The notes below the pieces were generated by a model, which was given only the letters and a program-made list of their open reading frames with translations, was not told the DNA's origin and ran no database searches. Shown one piece after another: positions 1 to 9,295 of a stretch of 64,000 nucleotides of DNA. Numbering within the stretch: the stretch's first letter is position 1; the number at the start of each line of letters is the position of its first letter. This DNA comes from Salinimicrobium tongyeongense (GTDB lineage Bacteria; Bacteroidota; Bacteroidia; Flavobacteriales; Flavobacteriaceae). Position numbers and translations under genes: made by a program. The stretch is taken from the NCBI RefSeq assembly GCF_026109735.1, contig NZ_CP069620.1, forward strand, positions 1-64,000, read 5' to 3'.

Positions 1-1428
1 ATGTCAGAAACTGCGCAATCAGTTTGGAATAACTGCCTTACTTTCATCAAAGATAATATTACCCCACAGGCGTATAAAACTTGGTTTGAACCTATCAAGG
101 CAGTGAAACTTTCAGACAGCGCCTTAAGCATTCAGGTACCGTCAAAATTTTTCTACGAGTGGCTTGAGGAGCACTATGTTAAACTTCTTAAAGTTTCGTT
201 AAATAGGGTGCTTGGGGATCAGGCAAAACTGGTGTATGTCATAAGAATGGAAAATACTTACGGAAACAAACAACCTTTTACAGAAAAGATACCAAGTACC
301 AACCGTTCTAATGTTGCTTCCCAGGAAGTTGACGTGCCTATTAAGAACAAGAACCCCGAGTTAAAAAACCCGTTCATCATTCCGGGCATTAGAAATGTGA
401 AGATCGAATCCCAGCTGAATCCAAGTTATAATTTTGACAACTTTTTAGAAGGGGATTCAAACAGGCTTGCCAGATCTGCCGGCTTAGCAGTGGCCAATAA
501 ACCCGGGGAGACTTCCTTTAACCCGTTGCTCATTTTTGGAGGTGTGGGGTTGGGAAAGACGCACCTCGCACATTCTATAGGGATAGAAATTAAAGATAAA
601 TATCCCGAGAAAACCGTGCTTTATATTTCTGCGGAAAAATTTACGCAACAGTACATTGAATCGGTAAAAAAGAACAATAGGAATGATTTTATACATTTCT
701 ACCAGATCATAGATGTATTAATTGTTGATGACATACAGTTGCTTTCTGGAAAAGCCGGAACCCAGGATGTTTTCTTCCACATCTTCAACCACCTTCACCA
801 AAACCGGAAACAGGTTATCCTTACCAGTGACAAGGCTCCGGTAGATATGCAGGATATTGAACAGCGATTACTTTCCCGATTTAAATGGGGGCTCTCTGCC
901 GAGCTGCAACACCCGGATACCGAAACAAGGGTTCAGATCATCAAGAGCAAACTTTATCGCGACGGCGTAGAAATGCCTGAAGAGATCGTGGAATTCCTTG
1001 CCAACAATATCAAGACCAACATCCGTGAACTGGAAGGCGCAATTATCTCTTTAATAGCCCATTCTTCCTTCAACAAGAAAGATATCACCCTTGAGCTGGC
1101 AAAGAAAATTGTCGACAACTACGTAAAGAATACCAAGCGCGAAGTTTCCATAGATTATATCCAGAAGGTGGTGAGCGAATACTTCCAGATGGATGTGGAA
1201 ACCCTTCAATCCAAAACGCGGAAAAGACACATTGTGCAGGCGAGACAGCTGGCCATGTTTTTTGCAAAAAAGTTCACCAAGGCATCTTTGGCAAGTATAG
1301 GTTCTCAAATTGGAAAGAGAGATCATGCCACCGTACTGCATGCCTGCAAAACAGTTGACAATTTAGCTTCAACCGATAAGCAATTCCAGAAATTTGTTGA
1401 GGATATCAACAAAAAACTAACTCTTTAA
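1..1428 (+). CDS. dnaA: Chromosomal replication initiator protein DnaA
   Basis: DnaA binds the origin, oligomerises with ATP and melts the DNA to start replication. The 475-residue protein has all four domains. The N-terminal DnaB-interaction domain covers about residues 1-85, followed by a variable linker. The AAA+ ATPase has Walker A GGVGLGKT near residue 180 and Walker B VDDIQ near 242. The C-terminal helix-turn-helix carries the signature RDHATVLHACKTV near 440. The ATG is base 1 of the window, so any origin upstream of dnaA lies outside it. The phosphatase gene follows after 1 base, so the two are probably co-transcribed. Confidence 0.98.
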   Translation: MSETAQSVWNNCLTFIKDNITPQAYKTWFEPIKAVKLSDSALSIQVPSKFFYEWLEEHYVKLLKVSLNRVLGDQAKLVYVIRMENTYGNKQPFTEKIPSTNRSNVASQEVDVPIKNKNPELKNPFIIPGIRNVKIESQLNPSYNFDNFLEGDSNRLARSAGLAVANKPGETSFNPLLIFGGVGLGKTHLAHSIGIEIKDKYPEKTVLYISAEKFTQQYIESVKKNNRNDFIHFYQIIDVLIVDDIQLLSGKAGTQDVFFHIFNHLHQNRKQVILTSDKAPVDMQDIEQRLLSRFKWGLSAELQHPDTETRVQIIKSKLYRDGVEMPEEIVEFLANNIKTNIRELEGAIISLIAHSSFNKKDITLELAKKIVDNYVKNTKREVSIDYIQKVVSEYFQMDVETLQSKTRKRHIVQARQLAMFFAKKFTKASLASIGSQIGKRDHATVLHACKTVDNLASTDKQFQKFVEDINKKLTL

Positions 1429-1429
1429 T

Positions 1430-1885
1430 ATGAAAACCCGGATCCTGATGGTGTGCCTTGGCAATATTTGCAGGTCACCCCTGGCCGAAGGCATTCTAAA
1501 ATCTAAAGTTGACGAAGACAAAGTTTTTGTCGATTCGGCCGGAACCAGTAACTATCACGTAGATGATTGCCCAGACCCGAGATCGATAGACATAGCAAGG
1601 GATAATAATCTCGATATTACTTCCCAGCGTGGCCGACAATTTTCAGTAGAAGACTTTGATAATTTTGACAGGATCTATGTGATGGATATGTCAAATTATC
1701 ACGACGTACTGTCCCTGGCAAGAAATGAAGAGGACAGGGAGAAAGTCTCTCTCATTCTCAATGAGGTCTTTCCAGGAGAAAATGTTGAAGTTCCCGATCC
1801 TTACCACGGTGGTGCCAACGGCTTCAAAAAAGTTTACGATATGCTGGACGAAGCCTGCACCATCATAGCTGAAAAACACAAATAG
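1430..1885 (+). CDS. Low-molecular-weight protein-tyrosine phosphatase
   Basis: This is a small cytoplasmic phosphatase of 151 residues, the usual family length. The P-loop CLGNICRS (the CX5R motif with nucleophilic Cys) starts near residue 9. The general-acid Asp lies in the DPYHGG motif near residue 122. Family members dephosphorylate tyrosine, or sometimes arginine, on proteins; the substrate here is unknown. The gene is packed between dnaA (1-base gap) and the RsmI-like methylase (1-base gap), so a dnaA-linked operon is likely. Confidence 0.93.
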   Translation: MKTRILMVCLGNICRSPLAEGILKSKVDEDKVFVDSAGTSNYHVDDCPDPRSIDIARDNNLDITSQRGRQFSVEDFDNFDRIYVMDMSNYHDVLSLARNEEDREKVSLILNEVFPGENVEVPDPYHGGANGFKKVYDMLDEACTIIAEKHK

Positions 1886-1886
1886 A

Positions 1887-2615
1887 TTGAGCTCTCCCTT
1901 CTCCTATTCCGGAAAATTATATTTGCTGCCCACCACTCTGGGTGACAATGAACCGCTTGAAGTTCTACCGGCTACGGTGCAACACCAGGTAGAGCGACTT
2001 GACATTTTTATTGCAGAAAATGAAAAGACCGCCCGCAGGGCGATAAAGAAACTTGTTCCGAAGAAATCTCAGCCTTCACTTCAGTTTTTTATTTTAAACA
2101 AACATACAGATCCTGCCGAGGTTTCAGGGTTTTTGGAAGCCTGTAAAACAGGAAAAGATGTGGGCTTATTAAGTGAAGCAGGTTGCCCGGGAGTTGCAGA
2201 TCCCGGTGCAGAGGTAGTGAAAATTGCTCACAGGGAAGGAATTCAGGTGGTTCCCATGGTTGGCCCCTCCTCTATTCTTTTGGCGATGATGGCCTCAGGA
2301 ATGAACGGACAAAATTTTGCCTTTAACGGATATCTTCCCATTGATAAGGCTGCCCGAAAGGGGGAAATTAAAAATCTGGAAAAGATCTCGCTTGACAGGA
2401 ACCAGGCGCAGTCTTTTATTGAAACTCCTTATCGAAACAATAAAATGCTGGAAGACCTTATTCAGGTGTTGCATCCCGGCACCCGTATCTGTATTGCCTG
2501 CGATCTCACTTTGCCTACAGAATATGTAGTGACCAAAACTGTTGCCGACTGGCGGAAAACAAAAGTGGACCTTCATAAAAGGCCCACTATCTTTATATTA
2601 CAGAAGGATTATTAA
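1887..2615 (+). CDS. SAM-dependent methyltransferase, RsmI/tetrapyrrole methylase family
   Basis: The 242-residue protein has the two-lobed tetrapyrrole-methylase fold. The RsmI-type motif SEAGCPGVADPG lies near residue 97 and the SAM-binding VGPSSIL near 126. RsmI 2'-O-methylates C1402 of 16S rRNA. Flavobacteria usually carry a more canonical RsmI as well, so this paralogue may have another target. The start is a TTG one base after the preceding stop, and no better in-frame ATG was seen. Its 3' end overlaps the convergent gene at 2593-2615 by 23 bases. Confidence 0.85.
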   Translation: MSSPFSYSGKLYLLPTTLGDNEPLEVLPATVQHQVERLDIFIAENEKTARRAIKKLVPKKSQPSLQFFILNKHTDPAEVSGFLEACKTGKDVGLLSEAGCPGVADPGAEVVKIAHREGIQVVPMVGPSSILLAMMASGMNGQNFAFNGYLPIDKAARKGEIKNLEKISLDRNQAQSFIETPYRNNKMLEDLIQVLHPGTRICIACDLTLPTEYVVTKTVADWRKTKVDLHKRPTIFILQKDY

Positions 2616-3267
2616 CCTTCGCCTCCCTGTCTGGGATGACAAAAGACGTATCAAAACCTTCAAATTTCTTAAAGTAATATTTTATTGAAGTTCCAAAGCC
2701 ATCACTAAAGCTGTTGGCTCCATTGCTTCTTAAAAATTTTTTGACATTTCCTGGCCCCGCAAGATGTGCTGCTGCCAGGATACCAGATTCAGTTATTCTG
2801 ATGCCGTTCACGATTTGATTCTGAAACTTCTCAATATCCTTGCGCAGGATCCATTTGTTTCGTGACGAATTTGCATAAAACGCAGCTTCCTGAAGATCGG
2901 GGGAATTAAGGAAAAGGTTGGTGTCTTTAATCCCGATTAATTTTAGGGTACCTCTACCAAACTGGTATTTCCCCATGTAGCCAAATTCATTGACCACACT
3001 GTAATCTCCGCCAGATTCCTTAAAGCCCAAAGCTTCTTTAAACGCTACGTATGATTTTCCCAATTGAGGGTAAGACCTAAGCTGCGGATCAAAAACTGTA
3101 ACATCTGGAGTATAGGGAACATCAAAGTTCAACTCCTCATTTACGGTTCTGAATTCTTCAAGCACAGCGGCATTCAGATCTTTTGTTTTGTTGGTGGAGA
3201 AACTATAGAAAAATATAGATGCCCCTACAACCGGTAATACTGAAAATTTTGCAACTTTCTTCTTCAT
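2593..3267 (-). CDS. Exported lysozyme/transglycosylase-like protein
   Basis: The 224-residue protein has an N-terminal hydrophobic segment (about residues 8-22), so it should be exported or membrane-anchored. The middle resembles the Slt/lysozyme fold, with a possible catalytic Glu in KESGGDY (near 83) followed by GYMGKYQFGRGTL (near 95). Similar flavobacterial proteins are annotated as peptidoglycan-binding or LysM proteins, although no LysM repeat is visible here. A role in peptidoglycan cleavage is inferred. It runs in the same direction as mltG upstream and overlaps the convergent methylase gene at its 3' end. Confidence 0.75.
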   Translation of the reverse strand: MKKKVAKFSVLPVVGASIFFYSFSTNKTKDLNAAVLEEFRTVNEELNFDVPYTPDVTVFDPQLRSYPQLGKSYVAFKEALGFKESGGDYSVVNEFGYMGKYQFGRGTLKLIGIKDTNLFLNSPDLQEAAFYANSSRNKWILRKDIEKFQNQIVNGIRITESGILAAAHLAGPGNVKKFLRSNGANSFSDGFGTSIKYYFKKFEGFDTSFVIPDREAKVNNPSVI

Positions 3268-3459
3268 CCTTTTTGTTTTTGCTCAGGAAAATCCCGAAGA
3301 TTTCCCCGAAACGGCCGACAAATGTACTACATTTTTTAAAAATCTAATTATCAGCCTGTTAAACTTCCTGAGAACCTGTTTTTCTCAGGTGACCGGTTTA
3401 AAGCATAGAACGTGCCAAAAAGGGTTTTATTGTGGAGAGATTTTTCTGAATATTTCTGC

Positions 3460-4503
3460 TTACCTGTTGATTTTCTGCTTATTGATCCATTGAACATACG
3501 CGCGTTTGTTGACATTGTGCTGCGCAAGTGTTTTGGCGAACTTGTGGTATCCAAAATTCTCAACATCGGCCACAAAATAAAAGTAATCATGATCTTCATA
3601 GTTTAACACCGCGTCTATGGAAGAAATGTCGGGCATGGCAATTGGCCCGGGAGGAAGTTCCCTGTATTTATAAGTATTGTAAGGCGAGTCGAGTTCAAGA
3701 TCAACATACAACACCCTTTTAATAATGGTATCAAAATTTTGCAGCCTGTCTTTTAAGGCGTAGATCACGGTGGGGTCAGCCTCCAGTTTCCAGCCTTTGT
3801 TGATCCGGTTCATATACACCCCGGCAACTTTAGGCCGCTCGTCTACTTTGGCAGTCTCTTTTTGCACAATAGAGGCAAGTACCATAACTTCATGGGGGCT
3901 AAGCCCGATTTCTTCGGCTTTTGCCAATCTTTTTTCGGTCCAGAAGCGCTCGTACTCTTCTCTCATTCGCTCCCTAAACTCTTCTGCGGAAGTATTCCAG
4001 AAAAATTCATATTTATTGGGAATGTACATGGAAATCGCGTTCCTCTTCTCAAATCCGTGGTGGTTCAAAAATGCCGAATCTCGCATACTTTCCAGCAGCT
4101 GAAGGCTATCGGCTTCTATTTGGGCTGCGACCCTTCCGGCAAGATCTTCAAGCCGCTCCTGGTTGTTGAAAGTCACCCATACCGGCTCGTTTGTGCTGCG
4201 AAGGGTGTTTACAATCTCGTTGTTGTTCATTCCTTTCTTCAGAATAAACCTTCCGGCCTTCACGTTATTGGTATAACCTTTTTTTTGAGCCACAATATCA
4301 AATTCCCCAATATCCTCAAGCCGGGGCTCGAGCATGCTTCTCACCTGGGCATAATTTGATCCTGTAGGCACGTAAAATTCTGTTGTTTCTTCAGAAAAAG
4401 CGGTATTGGGCGAAAAGATCACGTTATAGACGTACCAGGAAAAACCTGCCAGCGCCAGGATGCCAAAAATGGCAATTATTAATAAGATTTTTTTGATGTA
4501 CAT
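3460..4503 (-). CDS. mltG: Endolytic transglycosylase MltG
   Basis: MltG is an inner-membrane murein transglycosylase that cuts nascent glycan strands and helps set their length. The 347-residue protein has one N-terminal membrane helix (about residues 4-26), then a LysM-like region, then the YceG domain. The catalytic Glu lies in ASIVQKET near residue 216, and the family motif ELPPGPIAMP is near 283. It is the last gene of a dapF-GNAT-mltG run and overlaps the GNAT stop by one base. Confidence 0.94.
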   Translation of the reverse strand: MYIKKILLIIAIFGILALAGFSWYVYNVIFSPNTAFSEETTEFYVPTGSNYAQVRSMLEPRLEDIGEFDIVAQKKGYTNNVKAGRFILKKGMNNNEIVNTLRSTNEPVWVTFNNQERLEDLAGRVAAQIEADSLQLLESMRDSAFLNHHGFEKRNAISMYIPNKYEFFWNTSAEEFRERMREEYERFWTEKRLAKAEEIGLSPHEVMVLASIVQKETAKVDERPKVAGVYMNRINKGWKLEADPTVIYALKDRLQNFDTIIKRVLYVDLELDSPYNTYKYRELPPGPIAMPDISSIDAVLNYEDHDYFYFVADVENFGYHKFAKTLAQHNVNKRAYVQWINKQKINR

Positions 4504-5024
4504 TAATTGATCAGTTGATAGGTAATTTCATCTTTGTATTCACCTTCCACCAAATTCCAGTCCTTTTTTCTTGCAGTGAGTAAAAATCCGGCTTTTTCAA
4601 AGAGCAGCCTGCTCGAAGCATTATCGCTGCCCACGTTTGCATAAACCTGGTGAAGGCCCAAATGAGTGAAACAATATTTGCAAATTAAGTCTAAAGCTTC
4701 GGTGCCATAGCCTTTTTTGCGGTTTTTTCTGTTAATAATAAGGATTCCGAGGGCAGCACGCCGGTTTCGGGGGTCAAAGTCAAAAATATCTATCAACCCC
4801 ACAGCTTCCGCAGAATTATCGCAAATCACCAGTCTTAGCTGTCTAACCTCATAAATATCGCGGTGGGAATTTTCCAGATACTGTTTAAGCACATAGCGCG
4901 AAAAAGGTACACTGGTAGCGCTCACTTCCCAGAACTCCTCGTTGTTCTCCACCTCAAAGAGCAATTCGAGGTCTTCGGGCTCCAAAGCCCTTAGAAAAAC
5001 GAGTTTTCCGTGAAGGGTTAACAT
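4503..5024 (-). CDS. GNAT-family N-acetyltransferase (RimJ/RimL type)
   Basis: The 173-residue cytoplasmic protein has the RimJ/RimL GNAT layout. It starts with LRALEPEDLELL, has the acetyl-CoA-binding RKKGYGTEAL near residue 107, and ends with ASSRLLFEKAGF near 139. The family acetylates ribosomal-protein N-termini, antibiotics or amino acids; the substrate here cannot be read from sequence. It lies between dapF (7-base overlap) and mltG (1-base overlap), so translation of the three is probably coupled. Confidence 0.88.
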   Translation of the reverse strand: MLTLHGKLVFLRALEPEDLELLFEVENNEEFWEVSATSVPFSRYVLKQYLENSHRDIYEVRQLRLVICDNSAEAVGLIDIFDFDPRNRRAALGILIINRKNRKKGYGTEALDLICKYCFTHLGLHQVYANVGSDNASSRLLFEKAGFLLTARKKDWNLVEGEYKDEITYQLIN

Positions 5025-5806
5025 GTTATTTCGCCTTTAAAGACCTGTTGTGCAGGTCCGGTTAGCCACACATTGGTGTATTTGTCACCTTCAGGCGTAA
5101 AGCTCACGCTAAGCTCCCCTCCCGGAGTCTCTAAATTGACTTTGTTAGAAGCTGTTTTTCCGGAGTAATGCGCAGCAACAGCCACCGCAGTAACTCCGGT
5201 TCCGCAGGAAAGGGTTTCGTCTTCCACTCCCCTTTCATAGGTGCGCACCTTAAAAGTTGAAGCCCCTAAAAATGAGGAAAAATTGACATTTGTGCCACCT
5301 TTAGATTCATATTGGGTAGAATATCGAATGGCTGCGCCTTCTCTTTTAACATCGGTTTGCTCTACTCCTTCTGAAAAAATGACATGGTGCGGGGAACCTG
5401 TATTGAGGAAAAATGCATTTCCAACTGCAGAAATTCCTTTCACATCCATCATTTTAAGGCCTACTTTCCCATCTTCTATCACGGCTTCATGAAAACCATC
5501 GATGGCCGTAAAGGCAGCCTTTTCAGAAATAATTCCCAGGAATTTTGCAAATGCCACTAGGCACCTGCCGCCGTTGCCACACATGCTGCTTTCGTTACCA
5601 TCGGCATTGAAATACACCATTTTGAAGTCATCACGGGAATTTTCAGGTTTTTCAAGAAGAATGAGCCCATCTGCTCCAATGCCAAACTTACGGTCACAAA
5701 GGAACTTTATTAATTTGGTATCATTTTTGGATAAAACCGGAGTACGGTTATCTACCATAATAAAATCGTTTCCCGTGCCCTGGTATTTATAGAAATTCAG
5801 CTTCAT
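5018..5806 (-). CDS. dapF: Diaminopimelate epimerase
   Basis: DapF interconverts LL- and meso-diaminopimelate for lysine and peptidoglycan synthesis. From the chosen start the protein has 262 residues and begins MKLNFYKYQGTGNDF, the usual family N-terminus. The two catalytic cysteines sit in MCGNGGRC (near residue 75) and SCGTGVTA (near 203). A start 21 bases upstream is open, but the -7 box TATCTTTG lies at 5825-5832, which would put the transcript start inside that extension. The ATG at 5806 is therefore preferred. Confidence 0.96.
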   Translation of the reverse strand: MKLNFYKYQGTGNDFIMVDNRTPVLSKNDTKLIKFLCDRKFGIGADGLILLEKPENSRDDFKMVYFNADGNESSMCGNGGRCLVAFAKFLGIISEKAAFTAIDGFHEAVIEDGKVGLKMMDVKGISAVGNAFFLNTGSPHHVIFSEGVEQTDVKREGAAIRYSTQYESKGGTNVNFSSFLGASTFKVRTYERGVEDETLSCGTGVTAVAVAAHYSGKTASNKVNLETPGGELSVSFTPEGDKYTNVWLTGPAQQVFKGEITC

Positions 5807-5824
5807 CTGGATGATTTGAGGGGC

Positions 5825-5832
5825 CAAAGATA
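5825..5832 (-). promoter_or_regulatory. Promoter -7 box of the dapF operon
   Basis: TATCTTTG on the minus strand fits the Bacteroidota -7 consensus TAnnTTTG exactly and lies about 19 bases upstream of the preferred dapF ATG. No clear TTTG -33 element was seen at 19 bp spacing. It supports a very short dapF leader. Confidence 0.6.
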
Positions 5833-5931
5833 CAATAATAGAAAAAAAGCGGGAATGGATAATATTAAGGATTATTATGAAAGGTACCGGTAAAAGTGAA
5901 TTTTTCTACATTAATAAAACACATACCAAAC

Positions 5932-7296
5932 ATGAAAAGATTTGCCAGTTTTCTTATGATCTCTGTTTTAAGCGGAGTTCTTACTCTTGCGGGATACCTG
6001 CTTTTCATTGATGAAGATAATGTCTTTGTCCAGGAAAGTGCCGGCATCCCGGCCTATACCCCTGTTAATATAAATTCGCTTCCTGCCGATGCCAATGCAG
6101 ATTTTACCGAAGCCGCCAACAAATCGGTCAACGCCGTGGTGCACGTAAAAAATGTGGCAACGGTGAGGAGGTCCCCTTTTTCTTCGAGCACCACACAGGC
6201 TTTACAGGGAACGGGAAGCGGGGTGATCATATCTCCCGACGGTTATATTGTCACCAACAACCACGTGATACAAAACGCCACCCAACTCCAGGTAACCCTT
6301 AACAACAACCAGAACTACATGGCAGAAGTTATAGGTGCCGACCCAAAATCGGATATAGCTTTGCTGAAAATTGATGCTGAAAACCTTGACTACCTGCCCT
6401 TCGGAAATTCTGACAATGCACAAATTGGAGAATGGGTTTTGGCAGTTGGTAACCCGTTTAACCTTACCTCTACCGTAACTGCCGGAATTATTTCAGCAAA
6501 ATCCAGAGACCTGGGCATGGATGCCAACATTTCTTCCTTTATCCAGACAGACGCCGCAGTAAACCCCGGTAACAGCGGTGGCGCTTTGGTGAACATCTAC
6601 GGAGAACTTATTGGGATCAATACCGCTATCACTTCCCAAACCGGAACTTATGTGGGATATGCCTTTGCAGTACCTTCTAACAACGCCAGGAAAATTGTGG
6701 AAGATATCATTGAATACGGCGATGTACAGCAGGGCGTGCTTGGAATAAGAGGTGTACAGGCAGCAAACCTGCCGGGAGAATACAACATCCAGATTTCTGA
6801 AGGAGTGTATGTAGACCAGGTAGAAGCCGGAAGCGGTGCAGCCAAAGCAGGAATTCGATCGGGAGATGTGATCACCCAGCTCGATAATGTGAAGATCAGT
6901 AAATTTTCAGATTTGATTGGGTATATAGGGTCAAAAAGGCCAAATGATGTGGTTAGCGTACAGGTAATTCGCGATGGCAACCCAAGGGAATTTGATGTGA
7001 CCCTTACAAAATATGAAGTTTACCAAATAAAAGCCATTGGCCTTGAAGTCACTAATGCCAGTGAAGATGAACTGAAACAGAGAAAAGTCTCTCACGGGGT
7101 GAAGATCACCAGGGGGCTTACTCCTCAAATGCAAAATGAGCAGCTGTATGGCACAATAATCACCGCCATAGATAATGTCCAGGTAAATAACATCAAAGAT
7201 GTTGAAAAGATCATGGAGCAAAGAGCGCCGGGGCAACCAATTTCAGTAACTTTTGTAACTCCCGATGGGGAAAAGCAAAAATACGTTTGGAGATAA
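5932..7296 (+). CDS. Deg/HtrA-family periplasmic serine protease with PDZ domains
   Basis: This is an envelope quality-control protease that degrades misfolded periplasmic proteins. From the ATG at 5932 it has 454 residues. An N-terminal membrane or signal segment (about residues 5-22) is followed by the trypsin-like domain with the triad His111 (TNNHVI), Asp141 (SDIALL) and Ser215 (GNSGGAL), then two PDZ domains. A GTG 36 bases upstream is open, but it would put extra residues before a normal signal sequence, so it was not chosen. The gene is divergent from dapF and ends at a strong terminator. Confidence 0.95.
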   Translation: MKRFASFLMISVLSGVLTLAGYLLFIDEDNVFVQESAGIPAYTPVNINSLPADANADFTEAANKSVNAVVHVKNVATVRRSPFSSSTTQALQGTGSGVIISPDGYIVTNNHVIQNATQLQVTLNNNQNYMAEVIGADPKSDIALLKIDAENLDYLPFGNSDNAQIGEWVLAVGNPFNLTSTVTAGIISAKSRDLGMDANISSFIQTDAAVNPGNSGGALVNIYGELIGINTAITSQTGTYVGYAFAVPSNNARKIVEDIIEYGDVQQGVLGIRGVQAANLPGEYNIQISEGVYVDQVEAGSGAAKAGIRSGDVITQLDNVKISKFSDLIGYIGSKRPNDVVSVQVIRDGNPREFDVTLTKYEVYQIKAIGLEVTNASEDELKQRKVSHGVKITRGLTPQMQNEQLYGTIITAIDNVQVNNIKDVEKIMEQRAPGQPISVTFVTPDGEKQKYVWR

Positions 7297-7403
7297 GCTG
7301 CCAAAAATGTCAAAAATTGAAAGGGTTTTAGAATTTACTGAATTGTTTTTTCTGAAGTCAGTTTCAGAAAATTCCTAACCCAATACATAATATTTTCAAA
7401 TTA

Positions 7404-7434
7404 AAATGAGGCTGGTGAACAGCCTCATTTTTTT
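7404..7434 (+). terminator. Intrinsic terminator after the Deg protease
   Basis: An 11-bp perfect stem, AAATGAGGCTG (7404-7414) with CAGCCTCATTT (7420-7430), has a 5-base loop and runs into a T tract to 7434. It lies 108 bases after the protease stop. Confidence 0.9.
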
Positions 7435-7445
7435 GTTTAAAACCC

Positions 7446-7476
7446 TTTACGAAAACGTTTGAAATATATATTTTTG
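7446..7476 (+). promoter_or_regulatory. Promoter of the GAPDH gene
   Basis: A -33 element TTTA (7446-7449, one mismatch to TTTG), a 19-bp spacer and a perfect -7 box TATTTTTG (7469-7476) match the Bacteroidota sigma-ABfr promoter. The GAPDH ATG is at 7507. Confidence 0.65.
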
Positions 7477-7506
7477 CCCCAACCTAAAAAACAACACTAA
7501 CAGGAA

Positions 7507-8955
7507 ATGAACTCTAACGAAGTTTACGAAAAAGAATTAGCCTTTCAGGCAGATCGTCGCAGGGCAGCTGTACAATTCATCAAAACGGTGAGTGACCTCT
7601 GGTATGATAAGTCGATTGAACTGGTATTGTTCCGAAATCAGCTTATTGACCGCAATGTGAGCGACATTTTAGACCTGCACGAATACGCCGGGGAATTTGT
7701 ACAAAAGCCAATTTCCATTTTTGACTCGGTAGAGATTGCCGAAGCCATTAAAAGGCTCGATTTTCCTCCTGCAAAGCTGGACATTGGGAAACTCACCTAT
7801 GAATACCACCTCGAAGACCAAAAATATTCAAATGCCACAGCTTTTGTATCGGCTAAACTTAAGGATGCAAAAAAAGTAGAAGAACTTACCCCAAAAGATG
7901 TTGTGCTTTACGGGTTTGGGCGCATTGGGAGATTACTGGCACGTGAGCTCATGACCCGCACAGGCAAAGGCAGCCAGCTTAGGCTAAGGGCAATAGTCAC
8001 CCGCGGAAAAATCGATGAGACCGTACTTGAAAAAAGGGCCAGCCTTCTTAAAAATGACTCTGTACACGGTGACTTTTCAGGAACTGTATCGTATAATTCA
8101 GAAAAAAAGTGCCTTATCATTAATGGCACCACCGTACATATGATCTCCGCCAGTGAACCCGAAGAGATTGATTACACTACCTATGGCATTAAGGATGCCC
8201 TAGTAATTGACAACACCGGTGCCTTTAGAGACGAGGAGGCATTAAACAGGCACCTGGCTTCAAAAGGAGCTTCAAAAGTTCTGCTTACGGCGCCCGGTAA
8301 GGGGATTCCAAATATTGTGCATGGGGTAAATCACAGGGAGCATAATCCAGATGAGGTTTCCATTTTTTCGGCGGCATCCTGTACTACAAATGCAATAACT
8401 CCGGTACTAAAAGCAGTACAGGAAGATTTGGGCGTGGTAAAAGGCCATCTTGAAACCATTCATGCCTACACCAACGACCAGAACCTTGTAGATAACATGC
8501 ACAGAAAATATAGGCGTGGCAGGGCGGCGGCTTTAAATATGGTGATCACCGAGACCGGTGCCGGGAAAGCCGTTTCAAAGGCCCTACCTGTTTTTGAAGG
8601 CAAGCTCACGTCTAATGCCATTCGGGTTCCGGTGCCCAACGGCTCTCTGGCAATCCTCAACCTTGAAGTGGAAACCGAAACAACCAGGCAAAAAATAAAT
8701 GAGATCATTAAAAAGTATGCTTTGGAAGGAGACCTGGTTGAACAGATAAAATATTCTATAGAGAACGAACTGGTTTCTACAGATATAGTGGGCTCGGCAC
8801 AGCCTTCAATATACGACAGCAACGCCACCATAGTTTCTGGTGACGGAAAAAACATCGTGCTTTATGTTTGGTACGACAATGAGTACGGTTATAGCCACCA
8901 GGTAATACGCTTGGCAAAATACATTGCAAAAGTTAGAAGGTTTACCTATTATTAA
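7507..8955 (+). CDS. Glyceraldehyde-3-phosphate dehydrogenase, long form with N-terminal extension
   Basis: The enzyme oxidises glyceraldehyde 3-phosphate, or runs the reverse reaction in gluconeogenesis. The protein has 482 residues against about 335 for the classical enzyme. An extra N-terminal domain of about 130 residues precedes the NAD-binding motif YGFGRIGRLL. The catalytic Cys292 sits in ASCTTNAITP, and WYDNEYGYSHQ near the C-terminus is the normal family ending. Such long forms are known in Bacteroidota, usually beside a short glycolytic GAPDH. An anabolic role is therefore possible but not shown. It has its own promoter and terminator. Confidence 0.93.
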   Translation: MNSNEVYEKELAFQADRRRAAVQFIKTVSDLWYDKSIELVLFRNQLIDRNVSDILDLHEYAGEFVQKPISIFDSVEIAEAIKRLDFPPAKLDIGKLTYEYHLEDQKYSNATAFVSAKLKDAKKVEELTPKDVVLYGFGRIGRLLARELMTRTGKGSQLRLRAIVTRGKIDETVLEKRASLLKNDSVHGDFSGTVSYNSEKKCLIINGTTVHMISASEPEEIDYTTYGIKDALVIDNTGAFRDEEALNRHLASKGASKVLLTAPGKGIPNIVHGVNHREHNPDEVSIFSAASCTTNAITPVLKAVQEDLGVVKGHLETIHAYTNDQNLVDNMHRKYRRGRAAALNMVITETGAGKAVSKALPVFEGKLTSNAIRVPVPNGSLAILNLEVETETTRQKINEIIKKYALEGDLVEQIKYSIENELVSTDIVGSAQPSIYDSNATIVSGDGKNIVLYVWYDNEYGYSHQVIRLAKYIAKVRRFTYY

Positions 8956-8977
8956 CCTGAGTTTAATTAGTGACGGG

Positions 8978-9005
8978 ACCCGTTGCCTCTGGTAACGGGT
9001 TTTTT
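8978..9005 (+). terminator. Intrinsic terminator after GAPDH
   Basis: ACCCGTTGCC (8978-8987) pairs with GGTAACGGGT (8991-9000), with one G-U pair and a 3-base loop, followed by a T run to 9005. Confidence 0.9.
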
Positions 9006-9295
9006 ATTGCCGGTTATTTCTGAAAGGCTCCAAAATTTACCCTTTTTGAGAGGAATGAATCTAAAAGAAATTTCTTCTGAAGTTGCCTTTTGAAGTTTGA
9101 ACTGCAACTGAAGAAAATTAACTAAAAAATTGTTGAGGTTCAGGGAGTCTGGCTGGGATTATTCTTTAATTTTGCCACCGCAATTTTGGCTCCTGCTTAT
9201 TTACAGGAAGTTAAAGAAGAAAAAAATTAAACTTCAATCAACAATATCATTTTTGGGTGTTCGTTGTGATAATGACCAAGAAATTAATACCTGCT
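9006..9295. other. Intergenic stretch between GAPDH and the coiled-coil protein
   Basis: No gene was seen in these 290 bases. A perfect -7 box TAATTTTG lies at 9167-9174 on the plus strand without a recognisable -33 element; it could start the transcript of the gene at 9296. The stretch also carries several copies of the genome's recurring CTTCnGAA-type words. Confidence 0.45.

Noticed and set aside
1-1428. Replication origin (DnaA boxes) near dnaA
   Set aside because: No cluster of TTATCCACA-type boxes or A/T-rich unwinding region was seen in the window; if the origin is beside dnaA, it lies upstream of base 1.
3366-3388. CCTGAGAA/TTCTCAGG hairpin after mltG as a terminator
   Set aside because: The stem is real (8 bp), but no T tract follows on the minus strand, so termination is not supported.
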